The position numbers and the translations under genes are program-made. A model generated the notes under the pieces. It made no database searches, was not told where the DNA came from, and was given only the letters and a program-made list of their open reading frames with translations. Of a DNA stretch of 64,000 nt, positions 7,364 through 15,013 are shown in pieces. Each line of letters opens with the position of its first letter. Positions within the stretch are counted from its first letter, which is position 1. This stretch comes from JACVRW01 sp963821275 (GTDB lineage Bacteria > Actinomycetota > Thermoleophilia > Solirubrobacterales > Thermoleophilaceae), in the NCBI GenBank assembly GCA_963821275.1, contig CAWGDF010000008.1, positions 186,001-250,000 on the forward strand, in the 5' to 3' direction.

Positions 7364-8071
7364 ATGACGGAATCGCGGCAACAATCGGCCGGCTACGGCG
7401 CCGGAGTGCGGGCCATCGTCCCCCTGCTTCCGGCCGTGCTCGCCTTCGGCGTCTCCTTCGGCGTTCTGGCGCAGTCGGCCGGGCTGGGCCCGGCGGCCTC
7501 GCTGGTGATGTCGGCCACGACCTTCGCCGGCTCGGCCCAGTTCGCGGTCGTCTCCGTCCTGGGCGGCGGCGGGACCCTGCTCGCGGCAATCGCGGCGGCC
7601 GTGCTGCTGAACGCCCGCTACGGCCCGATGGGCCTGGCGGCCGCGAGCGTCTTCCGTGGTGGGTGGCTGCGGCGGCTGCTCGAGTCGCAGCTGCTGGTGG
7701 ACGAGAGCTGGGCCCTGTCGAACCGCGACGGTCGCTTCCACCGGCGCGTGATGCTGGGCGCCGGCGCCGCTCTCTACATCGGCTGGAACGCGGGCACGGC
7801 GATCGGCGTGCTGGCCGGCGACCGGCTCGGCGACCCGGCGGCCCTGGGTCTCGACGCCGCCTTCCCCGCGCTCTTTCTCGCGCTCCTGGCTCCGCTGCTG
7901 GGCTCTCGAACCGCGGTGGGCGCGGCGGTCCTCGGCGCGGGGATCGCGCTCGTGCTCACGCCGGTCACCCCGCCCGGCGTGCCCGTGATCGCCGCCACCG
8001 CCGCGTGCCTCGTCGGCCTCGCGCGGCCGCGCCCGGCGCGCGCCGGACGGTCCCAGGAGGCAACGTCGTGA
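7364..8071 (+). CDS. azlC: AzlC-family branched-chain amino-acid exporter, large subunit
   Basis: A 235-residue membrane protein of the AzlC (LIV-E) family, which exports branched-chain amino acids with the small AzlD partner. The family signature is clear near the N-terminus: LPAVLAFGVSFGVLAQSAGL, then SATTFAGSAQFAVVSVL and NARYGPMGLAAASVF. About five to seven hydrophobic segments follow. The next gene overlaps by GTGA and encodes the AzlD partner. TAGCGT at 7348-7353 is a -10-like box 10 nt before the ATG. The AsnC-type regulator lies divergently upstream. Confidence 0.9.
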   Translation: MTESRQQSAGYGAGVRAIVPLLPAVLAFGVSFGVLAQSAGLGPAASLVMSATTFAGSAQFAVVSVLGGGGTLLAAIAAAVLLNARYGPMGLAAASVFRGGWLRRLLESQLLVDESWALSNRDGRFHRRVMLGAGAALYIGWNAGTAIGVLAGDRLGDPAALGLDAAFPALFLALLAPLLGSRTAVGAAVLGAGIALVLTPVTPPGVPVIAATAACLVGLARPRPARAGRSQEATS

Positions 8072-8376
8072 GCGCCGCCTGGACCGCCGTGGTGGTGGTT
8101 GGGCTGGCCACTGTCGCCATCAAGGCGGCCGGCCCGGTGCTCGCCGGCGAGCGCGCCCTGCCGGAGCGCGGCTCGCGCGTGCTCGACCTTCTAGCGCCCG
8201 CGCTGCTCGCCGCGCTGGTGGCCACGCAGGCGTTCGGCGACGACGAGGCGCTCGTGCTCGACGAGCGAGGCGCCGGCCTGCTCGCGGCAGGGGTGGCCGT
8301 GCTGCTGAGGGCGCCGCTGCTGGTGGTGGTAATGGTCGCCGCAGGCACCGCGGCGGGGCTGCGAGCGCTCGCGTGA
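8068..8376 (+). CDS. azlD: AzlD-family small subunit of amino-acid exporter
   Basis: A 102-residue hydrophobic protein with three to four membrane segments (AAWTAVVVVGLATVAIKAAG, then VLDLLAPALLAALVATQAF and the C-terminal LLVVVMVAAGTAAGL). Size and position directly after AzlC fit AzlD, the obligate partner in branched-chain amino-acid export. The GTG start at 8068 overlaps the AzlC stop by 4 bp and has CAGGAGG seven bases upstream. A longer open frame runs upstream but lies inside azlC and is not coding. Confidence 0.85.
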   Translation: MSAAWTAVVVVGLATVAIKAAGPVLAGERALPERGSRVLDLLAPALLAALVATQAFGDDEALVLDERGAGLLAAGVAVLLRAPLLVVVMVAAGTAAGLRALA

Positions 8377-9338
8377 GCGCACGCGGCTGGACTCTGTTCG
8401 CGGCGGTCTCGGTGATCTGGGGCACGCCGTATCTGTTCATCAAGATCGCGGTGGACGAGCTGACGCCAGGCTTCGTGGCCTGGTCGCGCATCGCGCTGGG
8501 CGCCGCAGTGCTGCTGCCGGTGGCCTGGAAGCTGGGTGCGCTCGACGGGCTGCGCGAGCGCTGGCGCGCTCTGCTGGCGTTCGCGATAGTCGAGATGGCG
8601 ATCCCCTGGCCGTTGATCGGCTTCGGCGAGGAGCGCGTCTCGTCCTCGGTCACCGCAATCCTCATCGCCGCGCTGCCGCTGGTGGTGGCGGCCCTGGCGC
8701 TTCGCTTCGACCACGCCGAACGCCCCACGCCCACACGCCTCGTGGGCATGTTCGTGGGGCTGGCCGGGGTGGTGGTGCTGGTGGGAATCGACATCGGCGG
8801 CCGCACCGCCGAGCTGCTGGGGGCGGGCGCGATCCTGCTGGCAACGGTGGGCTACGCGATCGGCCCGCTGATCGTCAAGCACCGCCTCTCCGACGTCGAC
8901 CCGCTCGGCCCGGTCACGGCCGCGCTCCTGATCGCGACCGTCGTGCTGGCGCCCGTGGCCGTGGTGGACTGGCCCACCGAGGCGCCCTCGGGACAGGCGC
9001 TCGCCTCGGTGGCGATGCTGGGCGTGGTCTGCTCGGCGCTCGCCTTCCTGCTCTTCTTCGCCCTGATCGCCGAGGTCGGTCCGGCCCGGGCCACCGTGAT
9101 CACCTACGTGAACCCCACCGTGGCGCTGGCGCTCGGGGTGGCCGTGCTGGGCGAGCAGGTGACCGCCGGCGCGATCGCCGGCCTGCTGCTGATCCTGGCC
9201 GGCTCCTGGCTGGCCACCGACGGACGGCTGCCGCCGGGGTTGGGCGCGGTGGTGGGGCGCCTGCCGGGCAGGGGCGCGGCAAGCCGGCTCGGGACGCGGG
9301 CGCGGCGACCGCGGTCGGCCGACTCCCGCCCGGCCTGA
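8373..9338 (+). CDS. EamA-family (DMT superfamily) transporter
   Basis: A 321-residue membrane protein with the two EamA repeats of drug/metabolite exporters, about ten hydrophobic helices in all. The opening WTLFAAVSVIWGTPYLFIKI and the second-repeat motif VITYVNPTVALALGVAVLGE are characteristic. The C-terminal ~35 residues are a basic cytosolic tail. The GTG start overlaps azlD by 4 bp, so the three exporters form one operon opposite an AsnC regulator. The substrate is probably an amino acid or related metabolite, by context. Confidence 0.9.
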   Translation: MSARGWTLFAAVSVIWGTPYLFIKIAVDELTPGFVAWSRIALGAAVLLPVAWKLGALDGLRERWRALLAFAIVEMAIPWPLIGFGEERVSSSVTAILIAALPLVVAALALRFDHAERPTPTRLVGMFVGLAGVVVLVGIDIGGRTAELLGAGAILLATVGYAIGPLIVKHRLSDVDPLGPVTAALLIATVVLAPVAVVDWPTEAPSGQALASVAMLGVVCSALAFLLFFALIAEVGPARATVITYVNPTVALALGVAVLGEQVTAGAIAGLLLILAGSWLATDGRLPPGLGAVVGRLPGRGAASRLGTRARRPRSADSRPA

Positions 9339-9351
9339 AGCTGGCGCCTGG

Positions 9352-9993
9352 TCACGTGGCCGGCTCGCTGGTGTAGAAGTCCGTCGTGCGCGCCGCGGCT
9401 GCCTGTGCCTCTGCGGGGTCAGTGCCCGCGGCAATGCTGGCCTCGGACCAGCGCTCGCTGGAGAGCCTGGCGAAATGGCGGCCGTCATCGGATGCCTGCC
9501 AGGCCTCGATGGCCTGGGGCTCGGGCGGCTCGCCTCCGCTGGTGAGGTGCAGGGTCAGGGAGAGGAGGGCCAGGTCCCAGCCGACGCCCGCCGCGCCCGG
9601 GCCGAACTGGGCCCAGAGCTCGTCTTCAACGTGCGCGATGTGCTCGAGCGCGAACCGCGTGCGGCCGTCGCGCTCGGGCGTGAGGCGCAGCTCGATCCAC
9701 GAGATCTGCCCGCCGTACTCCCACGTTGCGGCCAGGCTGTGCGGCGGCTCGCAGCGCTCGATCGTCCCGGACGCGTTGCCCTGGAGCTCGTAGCGGCCCC
9801 CCGGGCGCAGGTCGCCGGAGATCGGCAGGAACCAGCGGGGGATGCGCTCGGGGTTGGTGCAGGCGTCCCAAAGATCGTCGACGGGCGTGTCATACACCCG
9901 CGAGACCGTGAGGGTGCGAGCCTCGCCGGCCTCCAGTGTCCGGCTGCCGAGGTGGCGGTCGACGCTGTTGATCTGATGGCTGACGTCGATCAT
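9352..9993 (-). CDS. SRPBCC (AHSA1-like) protein
   Basis: A 213-residue START-like hydrophobic-pocket protein. The N-terminal strand and helix appear as LTVSRVYDTPVDDLWDACTN, followed by PERIPRWFLPISGDLRPGG, which is the AHSA1-family pattern, and then WEYGGQISWIELRLTPE. Its ligand is unknown. It overlaps the upstream ArsR regulator by ATGA, an arrangement frequently seen for ArsR/AHSA1 pairs in which the regulator controls both. Confidence 0.85.
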   Translation of the reverse strand: MIDVSHQINSVDRHLGSRTLEAGEARTLTVSRVYDTPVDDLWDACTNPERIPRWFLPISGDLRPGGRYELQGNASGTIERCEPPHSLAATWEYGGQISWIELRLTPERDGRTRFALEHIAHVEDELWAQFGPGAAGVGWDLALLSLTLHLTSGGEPPEPQAIEAWQASDDGRHFARLSSERWSEASIAAGTDPAEAQAAAARTTDFYTSEPAT

Positions 9994-10349
9994 GGGTTGC
10001 TCCTCTCGTTGGGGGTGGCGCGGAGCCGGCGTTGGCGCCGGCCGCGGGCTACCTCGGTGGCGAGCGCGTCCAGATGGGGAGTCCAGAACGCCCGGAAGTG
10101 GTCGAGCCAGGCGTCGACGTTGCGCAGGGGCTCCGGGTCGACGGCGTAGAGCCGACGGGCGCCCTCGGGGCGTACCGTCGCGAACCCCGCCTCGCGAAGG
10201 ACGCGCAGGTGCTGGGACACCGCGGGCTGGGAGATCCCGAACTCGGACCGGATGACCTCGGTGATATCGCCCGACGCTCGCTCACCGCTCGCGAGCAGCT
10301 CGAGGATGCGCCTACGGACGGGATCGCCGAGAACGTCGAACGCCTGCAC
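9990..10349 (-). CDS. ArsR-family winged-helix repressor
   Basis: A 119-residue regulator. The HTH is visible as DPVRRRILELLASGERASG, then FGISQPAVSQHLRVLREAGF and the wing VRPEGARRLYAVDPE. No metal-binding Cys cluster (CxCxxC) is present, so it is probably not a metal sensor. The GTG start is 6 nt after a TATTAT -10 box (10361-10356), indicating a leaderless mRNA. A palindromic operator candidate lies directly upstream, which suggests autoregulation of this regulator and its SRPBCC partner. Confidence 0.9.
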   Translation of the reverse strand: MQAFDVLGDPVRRRILELLASGERASGDITEVIRSEFGISQPAVSQHLRVLREAGFATVRPEGARRLYAVDPEPLRNVDAWLDHFRAFWTPHLDALATEVARGRRQRRLRATPNERSNP

Positions 10350-10355
10350 ACGACC

Positions 10356-10386
10356 ATAATATCACAATAGACTTATATAAGTGATA
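10356..10386 (-). promoter_or_regulatory. ArsR promoter and palindromic operator
   Basis: The minus-strand -10 TATTAT occupies 10361-10356. Upstream lies ACTTATATAAGT (10371-10382), a perfect 12-bp palindrome, with an outer pair TATCAC (10360-10365) and GTGATA (10381-10386). This AT-rich block covers the promoter of the ArsR gene and is a plausible autoregulatory site. Confidence 0.6.
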
Positions 10387-10442
10387 GTTGGTATTAGCGG
10401 CATGTACCCGCGCGGGGGATTAGCGGAGGCCCCCATCGGGGA

Positions 10443-10471
10443 TTGAGAAAGCGCGCCGACGGGAATACTCT
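10443..10471 (+). promoter_or_regulatory. Sigma-A-like promoter of the M14 carboxypeptidase
   Basis: TTGAGA (10443-10448) and TACTCT (10466-10471) are separated by 17 bp. The predicted transcript starts near 10478, giving a ~55-nt leader with GGAGGAG (10521-10527) before ATG 10533. Short direct repeats containing ATTAGCGG lie just upstream (about 10393-10425). Confidence 0.5.
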
Positions 10472-10532
10472 CGCGCGCGGCTTGGAGCGCCCTGCGGGTG
10501 GTTGCTCGGCCCTCACACTGGGAGGAGATGGA

Positions 10533-12872
10533 ATGCGGACGAGGTTTTTCGCCCTGGTCGGACTCGCAGCGGTGGCGACCGCTCTGGCGATCGCGCCGAC
10601 GGCGGCAGGCCAGGGCCGTGAGCGGCTCGAGATGTACACCCTGAAGGGTGGGACGCAGAAGATCCTGCGGGCCACCGGGGGCGTGGAGCTCACCGGAGTG
10701 CGCTACACGCGCCGCGGGATCCGAGCCGATGCCGTGCTTACCCGGGGGCAGCGGGCGAAGCTGCTTGCGTCCGGCGTGAAGGTACGGGTGAAGCGCAACC
10801 GCAGGGGCCGGTCGGTGAGCGCACAGGCCCGCGCGCAGCAGGTCGGGGGCTACAACGTCTACCGCTCATGGGACGAGCCGGGCGGCATTCGCGACGAGCT
10901 GTACCGTGTGGCCCGCCGCAATCCGGGGATCGTCAAGCTCAGGGTCATCGGCCGTACCACCCAGGGCCGTGAGCTCATCGCGCTCAAGGTCACCCGCCGG
11001 GCGCGCCGTACGCGCGACGGCTCGCGGCCGTCGGTGCTGTACTCGTCCAACCAGCACGCGCGTGAGTGGATCAGCCTCGAGGTCAACCGGCGCCTGCTGC
11101 ACTACTTCGTGCGCGGCTGGCGCAGGGGCAACCGAGAGATCGCGCGCATCTTGCGCAGGACCGAGCTCTGGTTCGTGATCTCGGCCAACCCGGACGGCTA
11201 CCAGTACACGTTCGAAGGGGAGCGCCTGTGGCGCAAGACCCTGCGCGACAACAACGGCAACAGGCAGGTCGATCCCGGGGACGGCGTTGACCCGAACCGC
11301 AACTTCGACGAGCACTGGGGCTACGACAACGAGGGCTCGTCGCCGGACCCGGCCGACGAGACCTATCGCGGCCCGAGCGCCGCCTCGGAGCCCGAGACGC
11401 GCGCGATGCAGCGCCTGATCAACCGCGTCAGGCCGAAGTTCCAGTCGAACTTCCACTCCTTCGGCGAGTGGCTGCTCGCTCCACAGGGCTGGCAGACCGG
11501 CACCCTCGACGCCGACTATCCGCTCTACGTTGCGCTCGGCGGTACCGACGCGAACCCGGCTATTCCGGGGTTCAATCCGGGCCAGTCGGCGGACACGCTG
11601 TACGTGACCAACGGCGAGACGACCGATTACGCCGAGTCGAGCGCGGGCACGATCGCCTACACGCCCGAGCTGGGCGAGGGCACGCCGGGTTCGGGATTTG
11701 TGTTCCCGGACAACGAGGAGCTGATCCAGGCGGAGTTCAGGAGGACGCTCGACTTCGACCTCGGCCTGGCCCGGTCGGCGGCCGATCCCGCCGACCCGGA
11801 GTCGCCCGTCGGCATCGACGTCGAGCCGTTCTACCTCGACGCGGACGAGATCGACCCGCAGAACGGCCAGACGTCGCTGTTCGACTTCAAGTTCGCCAAG
11901 TCCTACGGCGATCCGCAGGAGGTCCGGGTGCTCGCCAGCCGCGAGCTCGGCCGGGTGCGGCTCAAGTACCGCATCAACGGAGGCCGGGTCCGGACCGGCC
12001 GCACCCGCGAGTGGGAAGGCGGTGAGAAGTACACCCCGGGCAACGCCACCTACTACCACGTGGTGCGCGGCCGGGTCAGGGGCACGGACCCCGGAGACAA
12101 GGTCGAGGTGTGGTTCGAGGGAGGCGGCGAGCGGAGCAACTCGTTCACCTACGACGCGGTCTCCGACCGCAATCGTCGGGTGCTGGTGCTCTCGGCCGAG
12201 GACTACACGGGTGCGTCCCCCGCCCAGCCGGCGGGAGGCCCGTTCTACCTGAAGTACTACACGGACGCGCTGACCGCGAACGGCGTGGAGTTCGACGTCT
12301 ATGACGTGGACGCGAACGGCCGTACCGCACCCGACAACCTGGGCGTGCTCAGCCACTACGACGCCGTCGTCTGGTACACGGGCGACGACGTCGTGACGCG
12401 GGAGCCGGGCTGGGGCCCGGGTAACGCGTCGCGGCTGGCGATGCAGGAGCTCTACGAGGTGCGGGACTTCATCAACGAGGGCGGCCGCGTGCTCTACACC
12501 GGCCAGGCGGCCGGCCAGCAGTACACGACGGGTCTCGGCACGCAGCTCTACGACCCGTTCGAGAATCAACAGTGCCGGGCCGATCCCGACATCGAGGCCC
12601 GACTGCCTGGCCCTTTCCGGGTCGGGGGACTCGCAGGGCGACCCGATCCAGTACTGGTTCGGCGCGACCGTCACCACGCCGGACGGCGGCAGCGATCCGG
12701 ACACCGGAGACCCATTCGACGTCTCCGGCATCGACGACCCGCTCGCGGGGCTGACTTACGGGTTCAACGGCGAGGACAGCGCCCAGAACCAAGCCACGAA
12801 CTCGTCGTTCATCGCGACCAGCGATTTCCTCCAGGTGACCGACCCGACGAGCGATTTCCCGCAGTTCGATAG
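10533..12872 (+). CDS. Secreted M14 zinc carboxypeptidase, N-terminal part (frameshifted near 12600)
   Basis: A signal peptide (residues 1-27) precedes a zinc-carboxypeptidase M14 domain. Visible features are the zinc motif HxxE in SSNQHAREWI (His175, Glu178), the NPDGYQYT strand, DPNRNFDEHWGY, the third zinc His in SNFHSFGEW and the TPELGEG segment with the likely catalytic Glu. A beta-sandwich region (from about residue 430) and a glutamine-amidotransferase-like region (LVLSAEDYTG onward) follow. The true reading frame leaves this ORF at 12598-12600 (CCC); codons beyond ~12600 are out of frame. ATG 10533 is chosen because GGAGGAG precedes it and the signal peptide begins there. Removing one C restores a protein of about 1050 residues. 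Confidence 0.8.
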   Translation: MRTRFFALVGLAAVATALAIAPTAAGQGRERLEMYTLKGGTQKILRATGGVELTGVRYTRRGIRADAVLTRGQRAKLLASGVKVRVKRNRRGRSVSAQARAQQVGGYNVYRSWDEPGGIRDELYRVARRNPGIVKLRVIGRTTQGRELIALKVTRRARRTRDGSRPSVLYSSNQHAREWISLEVNRRLLHYFVRGWRRGNREIARILRRTELWFVISANPDGYQYTFEGERLWRKTLRDNNGNRQVDPGDGVDPNRNFDEHWGYDNEGSSPDPADETYRGPSAASEPETRAMQRLINRVRPKFQSNFHSFGEWLLAPQGWQTGTLDADYPLYVALGGTDANPAIPGFNPGQSADTLYVTNGETTDYAESSAGTIAYTPELGEGTPGSGFVFPDNEELIQAEFRRTLDFDLGLARSAADPADPESPVGIDVEPFYLDADEIDPQNGQTSLFDFKFAKSYGDPQEVRVLASRELGRVRLKYRINGGRVRTGRTREWEGGEKYTPGNATYYHVVRGRVRGTDPGDKVEVWFEGGGERSNSFTYDAVSDRNRRVLVLSAEDYTGASPAQPAGGPFYLKYYTDALTANGVEFDVYDVDANGRTAPDNLGVLSHYDAVVWYTGDDVVTREPGWGPGNASRLAMQELYEVRDFINEGGRVLYTGQAAGQQYTTGLGTQLYDPFENQQCRADPDIEARLPGPFRVGGLAGRPDPVLVRRDRHHAGRRQRSGHRRPIRRLRHRRPARGADLRVQRRGQRPEPSHELVVHRDQRFPPGDRPDERFPAVR

Positions 12873-13689
12873 CTGGCCGGCGGCCGAGTACTTGAGCGGC
12901 CTCTCCGGTCCGCTCGATCCGCACACGGGGCAGTCGTTTATGTGGTCGGATCGCGCCGACGAGGCGTACAAGCGCCTGGCCCGGACGATCACTGTCCCGG
13001 CGGGCGGGGCTACGCTGTCCTTCTGGACGAGCTACAACCTCGAGCTCGGCTTCGACTACCTGATCGTCGAGGCCCATACCGTCGGACAGGACAACTGGAC
13101 GACGCTGCCGGACCAGAACGGGCACACGACGGACGACCTGGCCGACGACCAGTCGTGCCCCGGCGGCTGGAGCAATCCCGCCGACGCGGCGAACGTGCTC
13201 CATCCGTTCCTGACGCACTACCAGACGTTCCAGGCGGGCGGCACGTGCACGAACACCGGAACCACGGGAGCGTGGCACGCGGCGAACGGCAGCTCGAGCG
13301 GCTGGCAGCAGTTCCAGGTCAACATCCCGGGCGACCTCGGTCCGCAGGTGGAGGTCTCGATCACCTCGCTGAGCGACTGGGGCTTCCAGCAGTTCCCGGG
13401 CGTGTTCATCGACGACATCACGACCTCGACGGGCGAGGGCAACACCTCGTTCGAGGACGACACCATGGGCGGCTGGACCGTCCCCGGCGCCCCGCAAGAC
13501 CCCGAGGGAGTCGAGGGGCTGAACCGCAACGACTGGATCCGCCGCGGCGGCCTCGGTATCAAGGAGGGCGCCGTGGTCGCGACGCCCGACACGGTCTACC
13601 TGGGCCACGGCCTCGAAGGCATCACCGGCGCCGACACGCGCAACGAGATCATGGGCCGCGCGGTCGGCCACCTGCTGCGGGAGGACTAG
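12601..13689 (+). CDS. C-terminal part of the frameshifted M14 carboxypeptidase
   Basis: In the +1 frame after 12600 the coding pattern continues without a stop to 13689, beginning DCLALSGSGDSQGDPIQYWF. The region carries an immune-like/MAM-type secreted module (LSFWTSYNLELGFDYLIVEA) with an Asp-rich surface and a final segment VYLGHGLEGITGADTRNEIM. It has no start codon of its own at a sensible place; the ATG-like start at 12835 would cut the domain. I therefore read it as the end of the upstream gene, broken by one extra C. Either a real mutation or an assembly indel explains it. Confidence 0.7.
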   Translation, partial: DCLALSGSGDSQGDPIQYWFGATVTTPDGGSDPDTGDPFDVSGIDDPLAGLTYGFNGEDSAQNQATNSSFIATSDFLQVTDPTSDFPQFDSWPAAEYLSGLSGPLDPHTGQSFMWSDRADEAYKRLARTITVPAGGATLSFWTSYNLELGFDYLIVEAHTVGQDNWTTLPDQNGHTTDDLADDQSCPGGWSNPADAANVLHPFLTHYQTFQAGGTCTNTGTTGAWHAANGSSSGWQQFQVNIPGDLGPQVEVSITSLSDWGFQQFPGVFIDDITTSTGEGNTSFEDDTMGGWTVPGAPQDPEGVEGLNRNDWIRRGGLGIKEGAVVATPDTVYLGHGLEGITGADTRNEIMGRAVGHLLRED

Positions 13690-13705
13690 CGCCGGCCGGA
13701 GTAGC

Positions 13706-14998
13706 TCAGGAGGAAAGCTGGTCGCCGCCCGCCTCGGGGGCGGCGGCCGGCGCCTCCACCTCGGGCGGGGCGCCCACGTCGTCCCTCACGCGCTCGAACG
13801 CGGCAAGCGCGCGGTCGAGGTGGTCGCGCTCGTGGGTGGCCATCACGCTGGTGCGCAGCAGGGCGCCGCCGCGCTGCACGGCCGGGTAGATGGCCACGTT
13901 CACGTACAGGCCGGCGTCGTAGAGCGCCTTCCAGTGCATCACGGCCCGCCAGTCGTCGCCGATCAGCACCGGGACGATCGGGGTGATCACCTCGCTGTCG
14001 CCGATCCGGTTGGGCTCCATCACTTGGTAGCCCAGGTCGGCGAGCCCGTCGTGCAGGTAGCGGGCGTTGTCGAGGACCCTGGCCATCAGCTGCGGGCCCT
14101 CGTCGGAGCGGATGATGCGCAGAGCGCCCTGCGCGGCGCCGACCGCCGCCGGCACGGCCGCGGCCGTGAACATGAAGGAGCGCGACTGGACGCGCAGGAA
14201 GTCGATCACGTCGGCCGGTCCGGCGATGAAGCCGCCGCACGAGGCGAGCGACTTGGAGAAGGTGCCCATGCGCAGGTCCACTTCGTCCTCCACGTCGAAG
14301 GCCTCGCAGGCCCCCGCTCCGCGAGCGCCGAGCACGCCCACGCCGTGGGCCTCGTCCACCATCAGCCGGGCGCCGTGCGCGCGGCACAGGGCGGTGATGT
14401 CCGGAAGCGGGGCCAGGTCCCCCTCCATGGAGAACACGCCGTCCACCACCACCAGCACGCCGCCGCCGTCGGACTCTGCCCGCCGGAGCATCGACTCGAG
14501 CTTGTCCAGCCGGTTATGGCGGAAGGGGCGGATCCGGGCCCGTGACATCGATACGGCGTCGAGGATCGAGGCATGGTCGCCCGAGTCACAGATCACCGTG
14601 TCGGCCGGCTCCAGCAGCGTGCCGATCGCGCCGGTGTTGGCCAGGTAGCCGGTGGTGAAGACGATGGCCTCCTCGGCTCCCATCCAGTCGGCCAGCTCGC
14701 GCTCCAGCTCCAGGTGCAGCGACAGCGTGCCGTTGAGAAAGCGGGAGCCGGTGAGCCCGGTGCCGAAGCGCTCGAGCGCCGCGCGCGCCGCCTCCTTGAC
14801 GCGCGGGTCGCCGGTGAGCCCGAGGTAGTTGTTCGAGCCCAGCATGATCCGCTCGCGGCCCTCCATCTCCACGACCGGGCCGGCCGGCCCCTCGAGCACG
14901 CGGAAGTAGGGCATGAGGTCGTGCTCGCGCGCGGCCCGGAGCTGCTCGACGCGCTCGTGGCGGCGGGCCTTGGCGAATAGATCGGTGGCAGTTGGCAT
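13706..14998 (-). CDS. Alpha-oxoamine synthase, serine-palmitoyltransferase-like
   Basis: A 430-residue PLP enzyme condensing an amino acid with an acyl-CoA. The order and wording of the motifs match bacterial serine palmitoyltransferases more closely than BioF or Kbl: MPYFRVLEGPAGP, IMLGSNNYLGLTGDPRV, TGSRFLNGTLSLHLELE, DHASILDAVSMSRARIRPF, VDGVFSMEGDLAPLPDI, VDEAHGVGVLG and the PLP-lysine segment GTFSKSLASCGGFIAGP. ATG 14998 gives the usual short N-terminus; the frame runs further upstream but enters the divergent gene. It is back-to-back, 15 bp apart, with a GNAT protein of the type that acylates sphingoid bases. Product could be 3-ketosphinganine or a related aminoketone. Confidence 0.85.
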   Translation of the reverse strand: MPTATDLFAKARRHERVEQLRAAREHDLMPYFRVLEGPAGPVVEMEGRERIMLGSNNYLGLTGDPRVKEAARAALERFGTGLTGSRFLNGTLSLHLELERELADWMGAEEAIVFTTGYLANTGAIGTLLEPADTVICDSGDHASILDAVSMSRARIRPFRHNRLDKLESMLRRAESDGGGVLVVVDGVFSMEGDLAPLPDITALCRAHGARLMVDEAHGVGVLGARGAGACEAFDVEDEVDLRMGTFSKSLASCGGFIAGPADVIDFLRVQSRSFMFTAAAVPAAVGAAQGALRIIRSDEGPQLMARVLDNARYLHDGLADLGYQVMEPNRIGDSEVITPIVPVLIGDDWRAVMHWKALYDAGLYVNVAIYPAVQRGGALLRTSVMATHERDHLDRALAAFERVRDDVGAPPEVEAPAAAPEAGGDQLSS

Positions 14999-15013
14999 GT
15001 AGGGTGCCGCGCC

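Noticed and set aside
12835..13689. Separate gene starting at 12835
   Set aside because: The coding pattern begins before it and continues the carboxypeptidase after a one-base shift.
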